A DNA stretch of 64,000 nucleotides, from positions 186,001 through 250,000 of the forward strand of contig JBAMJV010002920.1 of NCBI GenBank assembly GCA_037951105.1. The letters are read 5' to 3'. The translations under genes and the position numbers were made by a program. Shown here one piece after another: positions 27,601 through 38,848 of the stretch. The stretch's first letter is position 1. Every line of letters starts with the position of its first letter. The notes under the pieces were generated by a model. It did not search any database and was not told the DNA's origin. It saw nothing but the letters and a program-made list of their open reading frames with translations. The stretch is from Echinarachnius parma. Lineage: Eukaryota > Echinodermata > Echinoidea > Clypeasteroida > Echinarachniidae.

Positions 27601-30600
27601 TCTCAACCAACGATATGTCACATGGAGGTCACATGGAGGTCACATGGAGGTCACATGGAGGTCAAGTACCAACAAAGTTACCAATGTCCTTCAACACATA
27701 TTCTATGTGTACTACTTGTGTAGCATCTTCATTTCATACTTGACAGAAACAACTACAAAATTCACAGGTCCACGCTATTTCTAATAGAGTGGAAAACAGC
27801 TGAGGTTGTTTTTGGTTTGAGGGTGAACAAATAACTTGTTAAATAAACCTTTCTCTGTAACAAAGTCTCAGCTGACATAGGATTAAGCCTTTAATGAAAT
27901 ACTCCCCCCTTAATATCACTTGTCAATCACACAAATCCAGTTAAGTGAAGGTGTCCTCCAGCAATGTAAATGCACTTCAACTAGACACAGGACACTGTAA
28001 AGAATTTGCAAACCAATCATTATTATTACCCTGCTGTGTTGCCCACACAAAGCTGACATCTAATGCATAAACTACGAAGTACTTTGATAAAATGGTATTA
28101 AAAGATGTATTACATTAATTATTTAAAACATATATGCAAGACCACTTAATAGTAGTTTTGTACAATTGCATTTTGTATTTCTTGTACATTGTTAATATCT
28201 TAATGTAATTTTCAAAAGTGAAATTGTTATGATACAACTTGTAAACAAAAATCACTGTAAATGATTATTAAATGTAGTTAGCACTTTGTTATTTGTCATT
28301 TGTCATTTTGGTGAGCTCTAAACATTGTCTCATAGATAACTACGCTTACATGCAAAATCTAACCACCAAGATGAAAACAAGAGCCCTCACATTTCAGCAA
28401 TGATTTTCCTATCAAATGGATTGAAAATATTAAAGTTTTTATCTTATTTATATTTTGTAGGGAACCTGGATAGTGAGCATCAAATGAGGGCTAAGTTTCT
28501 TGCCAAAGGACACGTGTGATGAGTCGGGTATTGAACCCATGACCTTATGATATAATGATGAAGGCCAACCAAGATACCATGCCTGGAAGAGGGGAGAGAA
28601 AATGGAAAGAGAGAGAGAGGTGATGGTGAAGAGAGGAATCCAATGAACCAGTGGCCTAGTGTGGTCGTACTGATTGGGGGCATGTAAAATATTGCTGGGG
28701 GGCACACCATGTTTAGTTCTTTATTTTCCCAGATTTTGCACTCAAATGTTTTCTATTTTTTTTGTCAAATTATTGGGGCCACATGCACCCCCCCCCCCCC
28801 CCCCCCCAGCTGTGCCGAAGTCCACTCGCACCATTGTGTCACATAAGAGGTCATTGACACATTATTTTAGCCCAGTAGACCAGACATAACCCATAAAACA
28901 AATTTTAACAAATATTTAATTTGTAAACCCTTTTTTTCTTTATTTATAGATTCATATGAACCTCACTCTTTGTATCGTTCAAAACTGCAATTATGGATGA
29001 GACTTGTCATTAAACAAAGTATTTTATTTTCTCATTCTGTTATTTCAGTTTGAAAATCTAGTTCAAACCACCAAATTGTTATTTCTAAACTGTTTTACTG
29101 GCCTGACACCAAATTGTACTGACCCTAGACCAGCCCTGCACATAATTTTACTCAGGGCTCAACACTATAGCACTTGCTCGCTTTCCAAGGGAAAGTTAAA
29201 ATTGAAGTTGGGCAAGCAACATTTCGGTCAAATATCCAAAATTTGATTTTTCAATGATACTATATATAGAGATCTTATTATGCACCAATTCTGTATTTGA
29301 AAAGGTGATACTGAGGGTTTAAATCATTCTTTTTAGGCAGTGAAAGAATGTGTGATACACATACAGTATATCATCAATAAACCTAACATTGCCAAGGACA
29401 GAAATTGAAAGATAAAGGAATCAGATGAGCGTAGAAGAATTTCACATTCAAGTGACAGAGAGTGAACCATGGAAAGAAGAAGATTCAATAACCAAGTATG
29501 TTGCCATGGCAACCACATTGTCCTATATCTCGAGGGAAGATTTATTCCCAACAAAATTAATAGCATCGATGAATTAACTCTGTCTTGTGAAGACTTGTTC
29601 CACTCATTATGCCCACGGCCCCCTTCCCCTCCAATCTCGGGTAGAAGGAATGGTTGAGCCACGAGACGTGAAAACAGATATATTGGTTCCCGAGAAGCAC
29701 TGCTACATTTAGAAGGGGAAATCTAAAATAGGAAACTTCCATCACAACTACGATATAAATACACATTTAATTGCATGAATATAGAAGGTTGGCATAACAA
29801 GGTGCAAAATTTGCCACTCTGCGATATTTTGTAGTTGTTGCTGTTATTATCGTACTTGGTAGTATTTAATTGTTGTTGCCGTCACTATCATATAACATCT
29901 AGCTTATGTTGCCTGCAGAAAGCACTTTCCATATTAGGCATAGTTGTCAATAGTAGGAAAAGGTTAACAAATAACATGCCCTTTCTGTTCAAGTGAAACC
30001 GGCATTGCATCCCTCCAAAATATTTCCCCATCTCGACCTTTCCCGAAATAGACTTACATATTTAAAATATACACATTCACACATGCACAACCACAACATA
30101 ATTCACTCTTTCAATATTTCTCCTTGCATCCTCTCTTTCTCCTCCCTCCCCCTCCCCCTCTCTCTATCTCCCTCAGTCCAGCTCTAGTAGCCTGTTCTCT
30201 CAGCCCCCTCTCTCCCCTTTACCCCCTCTTGCTCCCTATATCTTCCTCAGTCTGAGCTATTGTAGCCTGTGCCCTCCTCTCTCCATCCGTCCTTCACCCC
30301 TCCCCCTCTCTATATCTCTAGTAGCCTGTGCTCTCCCCCCCACCCCTCCCTCCTCTCCTCATCCCTCCCCATCCCCCCCCCCCCCCCCCGTCTTCCTCAA
30401 TCAGAGCTCTAGTAGCCTGTGCTCTCCCCCCCTCCCCCTCATCCCTCTCCCTCCCCATCCCCCCCCCCCCTGTCTTCTTCAATCAGAGCTCTAGTAGCCT
30501 GTGCTCTGAGAAGGTCAAGGATCAATTGCTGTGTGCTCGGCTTAGCAGGGGCTCAGCCGCACGCCCCAATGCACCGCAAAATGGGGCGAGCTAGCACCAC

Positions 30601-33600
30601 GGCCTCACGGGCCAGCGAAAAGATCGAACGGATTAGCAGCAACGAGGAAAGAAAAGAAGGCCAGAGTATGAGAAAATATGCCTCCACAGTCATCTCACCC
30701 CCCCCCCCCCCCTCAGAGACTCTGTCCAGGGCAAAGAGGCAAAATATTTGATTGTGACTAATATAAAGCGCACCTTAATCTGTGGTTATGTCAATAATTG
30801 AGTTGCTATTTTTAGAACACCAATCAGCACATCCCCACCTTGGCAGAGGGGTGAAATCGATTGCCTCAAAATGTATGCAATGGTCTCTTCGTTGGGGAGG
30901 AAGAGTGAGAGATTTCTTCACTATGCAGCGAATACTCAACTTCTGGATCATCATCTACAGAGACCACTTAAACAAAATTTAAATGGTATTAGATGTATTC
31001 AGTACTGCATTTTAAACTCAATTTAATTTATCGTCAACTATTAAAATAAAATCATGAACAAAATAAACCAAGGATATTCAAATATTGTTTATGAAATAAA
31101 ATAAATCTAAGAAATAGAACATCACAATAAATGTACAGTTCATCTAAGTGAAAATATAAAATCTGTTTGAGTCAGAAAAGCATAACAAATGTTTTTCAAA
31201 TATTACTGCAATGCGCTTGAAATACGATTGAAATGAGAGCATTTAATGTTAACAAGAATTTTTGTATTCACAGATATCAATTTAATGCACCAAAAATAGA
31301 AATGGAATGATGGCATTGAGGCACAATGTGACCATGGCATTCTCATTGGGATATGACAAGATGTGAGGATTGAGGAATGAGGATTGCCTGATTCACCAAC
31401 CCCGGGCAATCCAATTCTCAAAACTATTTTAGCAACAGTTCTATTTCCATCACACTTGATTAATTCTCCAGAAACACGACCTGGGATAAACTTTAATAGA
31501 ATCACGGTACTACAGTAGCTGCATTTCTTTTGGTGTAATATTAAACTTGACATATACAGTCAAACCTGTGTATAATGACCAGTGACCACCCAAATGAAAT
31601 GTGAACATTGGCAATTGTAGACTGGTAGTCTCATTAGACAGGTTCCAAAACACTGTTTTCTCTGCAGGGGAGCACTATTGGTGGCCACTATAGGCAGGTT
31701 GGCTGCTATAGACAGGTGGCCACTAAGACAGGTTTGACTGTATTCAAACAGGTCAGGCACCACTTCAAGAATACACAGTCCATTAACTCATGAATGACTG
31801 GCTCTCAGAATACTTCGGGAGGGATCTGTTATGCAGAATCTCATAATTCATAAAATCTCATAATTTGTGATTAGTGATTTTACAATGCAATATAAAGCCT
31901 GCTAGATGAATTATTGCTTTGCATTGAAATGCAAATAACATTACGTTTTTTCCTCAAATAATTGTAATAAAAATAATAATATAAAAATGCAAATAAACTG
32001 ATTAATTTAAATACATGAAAAATGTTACCACCTTCCATCATGGTCAACATTTGCCTATGTAAAGAACTACCTATTAAATATAGAATAAAATCAATGTTTT
32101 CTTTAATAGACAATGTTTCTTGCAGTAAACAAATTTATTTATAGATCTGCGCCCAGAAGTATATATGTTATTTTGGGAAAATGTACCCTTTGAAAATCAG
32201 AACTGTTCATTAATGTAGGCTCAATATTTAGGATTCTCTGGGAATTAAATCGGCAACATAATTTCCAAACCAATTCATCAAAACACATTTCAAATATGAG
32301 ACATTAATAGAAAATTATCATAATTTTCTCTTATTTCTTAAAAAGCAGGTCACCCTTTTCTGAAAGAAATGGGGTAAGATATTGCCATGGAAACCATGTC
32401 TCCCTTGAAAGCATGGCATGTTTGCTTCTGTGGGGAAATGTCACTGGGATACAGAAGAGATACACAACATACATGTAAGTACTGTAAGGTTCTGCCATAG
32501 AGGGCTCTGTTTTTCTGTCTTAGTAATTTAGGAAGGAGGTCGGTCTGGAGGAGCAAGCAAGTTGTATTCTATAGATAAATGTCACTTCAGTCTCACCCTT
32601 ACGAATATGTTAAGAGAATTTTCATAAAGAAAACAAAATAATAATGTGTGTACGCATTCGCGGCCGTGTATGGGTGTTGCGAACATTAGGAACATGCTCT
32701 TAAAATTTGCATGGAAAGCATATATATTCTCATTGTTTTCTCAACATTTTTGTAAGCAATTGCAAGGCATTTGTAGTGATTGTATATAACATTTGTAAGA
32801 TTCACAAGGGCATTCGTAATCAATGAGTGGTGTCACCAGGGTAGCCCAAATGGTATAAAAATACCCACCTTCCCTTGTTGGTGTCAACCATGCATGAGCT
32901 GTTTAGTTGTGTAGTTGTTGCAAGGGCAGAACCAGACAGCAAGGTGGATGGTGGGAGGGGGTGGAGAAGGTGTTTTTTAGGGGAGGGGGGTAGGGGAGGT
33001 GGTGGGGGAGGGGGAGGGGGGAGGGGAGGGGTAAAAGAAGAGGTTGATAGGAATGGTTATTACATGGCATACCATATATTGGACGTCAACAAAAATATAA
33101 TGAGGGAAGAACAAGAGAGCATGTTGGTTTGAGGGAGGCGATGGGGGGGGGGGGGGGGGGGTTGGAGAGGAGGGGGGGGTTTCTTTTTTTCCTTCGGCGC
33201 TCACTATACACAGGTTTGACTGTATATCTAATGGGGTGGAAGAGCCAGGAGAGCATGGTGGATGGTGGATGAGGAGGGGGGGGTGGGGGGGGGGGGGGGG
33301 TTGAGAGACAGGGAGCTGGATGGATACTAAGGCACTAGAAGATGATGAATGATAGAAGAGACTGAACCGACCTACATTTTGTCCGTAAGTTGTCCCAGGT
33401 TCCAACATGAGCACATGTATGCTTTGTTTGCTCAGCACTCACTGTAGAGTGTAGTGAAACCAGCTGCCATCCAGGGCTCACCAACCATTAACATTTATTA
33501 TGCCTCATGGCTGGTTAACCAACACACCCTTTTTTATGTTTTATTTTGTTTACCCTAACATTCAGTTAGCACTTAAAGGGATCTAGTAACTTTGTATATG

Positions 33601-36600
33601 CAAAAACTTATGGAGGGTTGATAGAAATGTTTTTTCTGTGATCTGATTTGTCCACTAAGCCATGTGTGAAAATTCCATGGTAAATGAATGTCATATGACC
33701 AAGTATGAGCAAAATTCAAAGTGATGTTCGCTAACTCATTGCACTGACTTTGCACTGACTGTACAGTCATAATTTTTCATAGACCAGAAGCGAAATTTGG
33801 ACACAACGAAAGCTATTCCACCATGCTTCTATTAGTAATATGCATACATTGGGGCGTGTGAGAACCACTAGAGTTCCAAGTAAGTTTTGAGGATTTCGAC
33901 AATGTTACTCGATCCCTTTAATGTTCTGTCTACAAAAGCAGCAGTTACATCCTTCGAACACTCCATTGACGACATACAAATGGGCAAATAAATATTGCAG
34001 ACAAACACAGTATGCACATACAGATTCAAAACATACATTTATGCAATCATGTAATTTAAGATTACGTACCAGTGTATATAAAAGAATAATGGGTAATGCT
34101 ATAAAGCATGCATGGTAATTTGATTATTTGTTGTATTGTAGACTAGAACTAGTAATACAATACAGCAATTATGTTCTTCTCAGCAACTTTGGAGAAAAAA
34201 AAACAATGTCTAAGCCTCTGTGGAGATGCTTTGGGCACAAACAAATAGCAGTAGTTTTGTGAGAAAAAGTATCTTCTAGAAGAATTGTACGTGTTGGCGG
34301 TGCAAAAAAAATGTGCATGTGGATGACGACTGAATACATCATGGTACATCGCCAATAATATAAGAAGATTCTAAATGGGAGCGAGGTAAATCATTGTTGA
34401 TACGTTTGTATTTAGTTCAATACAGAAATATGAAAATAAAAAGGGTTATACCAATATCTTGCATCTTATTAATAATAATAGTAATATATATTGTATGTAT
34501 ACCGTGCATATCACATATATCTCTATGCGCTGATAAAAATGGAAAATTAAAATAAAAGAGCAGTATATTACGAAAAGATGATTAAATTCACTTCTATACT
34601 TTGAAGACAATTATTTTAAATTTACACTGGAAAAAAGGATGACCTACATAAACCAGTAAGCATAGTCACTACCAACTGTTCATTTATTCTGACTGAAAAG
34701 AAGAAAAAAATAACAACTGCATCAATGATAGCTATAGTGGACTCAAAATATCACTGAATGCACAATACAAATTGATACATATGCTCTTAATAATTTTGAA
34801 CAAAGTAAGAAAGCAATATCAGTTTGAGAGTCCTCTAGGTGTAGAGATTTGTAATGTTTCATCAAGTTGTTATCCATAAGAAATTCTCTGACCTTTGATT
34901 TGGATGAGGTAAGTGTAATGAGCAACAAGACAGACGCAGTCATATCAAGGATGCTACAGAGTTAAAGGGACGAAAACAAAATTGGGGGCGCTACTTTTCA
35001 AGCTCACTGCAATTAAAAAGCACTTTAAAATTTGTTTGCATTCAAGTCTAACAATTTACGGGGCTTTTTTTATAATTTTCGGGGGCTCTTTAGGGCATTT
35101 TGGGTGCTACTTCACCCCTGGGCCCACACCCCCCCATGTATTTTTGTCACCGATAGAAATACCAGTCTCGGTCCAATAGCAATGGGGAAGAGAAGTCAGA
35201 AATGGGAAGTGTTTTGTTTGTGATTTGGCATTTGCCAATGAAGAGGTTAGTAGCCCCTGGCTTGGGGTCAATGGTTGTTGGGATCTTAAATACCACTGTG
35301 CTCCCTCCGCCAGGAAGGAAACAAACATTCCACATTCAACAACAACAACTCGTTGGTTGGGAAGGAGAAGGGCGCTATGTCACTTTTTTTGTACTTTGGA
35401 GATAACTTTGTTTCAAGTTTGAGAGCCCTGTAGAAATCAAATGTAGCTAGCTCTTTTAATTTTTTTGAATATTTCAAAAATTTGAAATACTTATCAGCTA
35501 AAAATGTGGCTTCACATAGAGGATGCCCGGGTCTACAAGATTGTTTGCATTAATCAATTAAGCCCCAAACTGTGTTAACGCCCTTATAACTCTCACCCAA
35601 CAAACTCAGAACTGCACGAGGGTTTATAGGGCAAATGCAAAACTACATTAAAAAATAGCAGTAAATGCGTAGTGCTAGTACAGATTGCAAAACTACATTA
35701 AAAATAGCAGTAAATGTGTAGCGCTGGTACAAATTGCAATACTACATTTAAAATAGCAGTAAATGTGTAGCGCTTGTAAAAATTGCAATACTACATTTAA
35801 AATAGCAGTAAATGCATAGTACACATTGCAAGACTACATTAAAAATAGCAATAATGTTTTAGCACTTAGTACAGATTGCAAAACTACATTAACAATAGCA
35901 GCAATCTAGGGCATGATGCAAAACTAAATTCATAATAAAGTAGACCTTAATTATAACCTGGAGCTTGGGACCATAACAATTGCCTCATTATATCAGGTAT
36001 CTCGTAATATCAAGGCAAAACAAAATATAAAAGAATATAAAGAGCTCATACCAGTAAAATAACCTTGTAGCGAGAGGATTTTGTTATACATTTATGTAAG
36101 CATTTAATTTCACAAGGTTCCACTATATCAATGATAATCAATCACTTTTTGGCATAACGAACAATTTACATTAAAAATAGCACCGACTGGGAGGTCCATG
36201 TACATTTCTTTCATAATTCTAGATCCATAGACTATATTTTGTAAAACACTTAAAAAACTCAATATATAGTCAAGTTCACTATGAAGACTAGAAATACTTC
36301 ATTCACACTTTAAGATAACCAATTGTCCCTAAATGCTACAGAATTAATGGGAACATATTTAAGGTATTCAGCATGAGATTGAATAATATTAAAAGTACAA
36401 TAAGTGCTTACAAAAAATGCATCTAGTTTTGTGAAACTCCCAAAAATGTTAAATAAAAGAAAAGAAAATTAAAACATGGTTTCTCATTGACTGAAGGCTC
36501 CATCATTTGATTTAACTCTCTCTCTCTCTCTCTAACCCTATATATCCCCTCTTCCTCCACCCCCCTCTGTCTTTCTGTATGGCTGCTCTTGGCTAGTATG

Positions 36601-38816
36601 CTCCCCGGGGAGTTGAAATGGTGCGCAAGATAATTGTTATTTAATTCAATTATTCAATTTTATTTCACATTTTCACAAAAAACATTGTTTACACAAATAT
36701 ACATTTCAGCAAATTGCATGTACATATAATACAAATAATACATTTGGTGCGGGTTTGAACTGTACCAGTAATAACAGGGTAATATAATACAAGCGCATAG
36801 GGATGTGTATTCACAACGTCTTATGCACTATACACAAACTGTGTATTATCATTATTTATTAATCTCTCTCTCTCTCTCTCTCATTTTTTCTAAATGTACA
36901 TTTCATGGCAATTTTCTACTTCATGATTTTCTTGCAAAGGATATAATAGTTTGAACTGCTTGGCGAGCTCCTCCGATGTCATAAACCACTTGTGCATGAG
37001 GAAGAGCACTCTGGGAAATGAAGTGTCCACAACCAACGTTCCATGTTCATCTAAACAAGCAAGGAGAAAAAAACAAATATATTATAGAAATGGAATTCAA
37101 AATCATAGCAAGTACACAACATATATTGTCAGCAAGGAATTCACTATATTAGCATCTAGAGGTGATACATGTATGTATTTATAACATAAATGGAGTGTTC
37201 TTAACAAATGTTTCATGTTCATCTAAACAAGGAAGAAGAGAACAAATATTTTATAGAAATATAATTCAAAACCAGAGCAAATACACAACATATATTGTCA
37301 GTAAGTTGTTTGCTATAATCATAGTTAAGGTTAATGTTTCTACATGTATTTATTCAGAACATGTAAATGAAGTGTCCACGGCCAATGTTCCATGTTCATC
37401 TTAAACAAGCAAAGAGAACAAATATTTTAAAATATATTAAAAATACATGTATATAATAACAAATAATTAAAAATCAAAGCAAATACACAACATATATATT
37501 GTTAGCAAGGAGTTTGCTATAATCATATCTGAAGTTAATGTTTCTACATTCATGTATTCAGAATATAAATGAAGTGTCCTCAACAGACATTTCATGTTCA
37601 TATAAACAAGCAAGAACAACAAAAAAGGACAACATCAAAAAAAGAAAAATCATCATCTATTAAAACAAGCAAGAACAAAATAGAAATATAATTAAAAATC
37701 GTAGTAGATACACAACATACAGTTTATACAATAAAACCTGTATAGTAACCCACCAAGGGAAACAAGGAAGGTGACCACTGTTTACAGGTGACCTCTATAA
37801 ACATGTTCAATACATTGATATATCTGCGTGGGATCATTTGTGGTGGCCTATTTAGGCAGGTGGCCGCTATGACAGGTTTGACTGTAAATGTATTCAGAAC
37901 ATAATGTCATTATTTCTCCTTCATTGTGAACCAGCTTACCTAAAACATGAAAATTAAAGACATGTTTTATTCAGAACATTATGGCATCATGTCTCCCCTT
38001 ATATGAACTAAAACGTTTATCCCGAACCCGAACATTACAAAAAAATGCTTCTATTGAGAACACAATGACATTATTTCTGAACTCTCTCAATGGTTGCATA
38101 ATGAAAAATATTCAACAATAACGACTTTGCATTATATAAGACATCAGGCTAATTAACACCAACCATGATATCCATTTATCCATACTCCAGGGTACCTTAT
38201 ACTCCAGGGTAGAGAGAAGCCATGTGAGCTGATTGTCTTGCCAAAGGACACACTTCCCAGGGCATCGAACGCTTATTAAAATCTTCACGCTTGAGTCTCT
38301 TATTACAGGTTACTTACATAACACCATAGACAATATAATCAATGATTAAAATACAATCCTGTAAATGAGACCATGCAGGCTTGTTCTGTTGTCATGAACA
38401 CTTCATTACCCAGATCACAATCTAACAATCTAATTGCAGTGGTCAGGTTAATTGACCATCAATTACTACATCAATGAAGGGTCAATTCTTACAGTGACTG
38501 AGATTAATTGCAGCTCACAAGCGGTGTGGCTAGTGGCTGGATAATTGACCAAATGACCGGTCATCTATTACTATTATTACTGGTCAGAGAGCTAGACAGC
38601 CATCAATACGTTCATTTTTTTTTCTTACCTCAGCATTGCGATCTTCAAAAACACAAATATAATATATTACAATCATTCTGCACTGAAGTGTGTTACTGAA
38701 TGTAACACACTTTCCCCCCCAAATAATAAGGTGTATAATCTTGAAGATGGAGAAATATTGTTGAATAATCAAATTAAAAAGTTACAGTTGCATGATTCAG
38801 TCTTTAAATGTTTGTG

Positions 38817-38848
<32 letters not shown>

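Larger units (their letters stand above)
23567..36944 (-). other. U12-type AT-AC intron of Rasgrp (13.4 kb)
   Basis: 5' end ATATCCTTT (36944 down) is the U12 donor consensus. Near the 3' end TTTTCCTTGAC (23587-23577) matches the U12 branch site, with the branch A at 23578 and the terminal AC 11 nt further on (23568-23567). Using these sites joins exon 2 to exon 3 in frame and without indel against RasGRP. Neighbouring introns are GT-AG. The intron body contains only repeats and non-coding sequence. Confidence 0.88.
37010..37610. repeat. tandem repeat containing exon 2 acceptor and first codons
   Basis: About 180-200-bp units, each carrying an exon-2-start-like block and an intron block (TACACAACATATATTGTCAG, GAACAAATATTTTA). 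The leftmost unit contains the true exon 2 acceptor. Confidence 0.9.

Noticed and set aside
30328-30751. Pro/Ser-rich frames in C-rich sequence
   Set aside because: Homopolymer-driven; no initiation context or splice pattern.
32875-33438. Gly- or Pro-rich frames
   Set aside because: They lie in a G-rich low-complexity tract.
36925-36950. GT-AG donor GAA|GTAGAA for exon 2
   Set aside because: It would add unsupported residues, while the AT-AC sites restore the family sequence exactly and match U12 donor and branch consensus.
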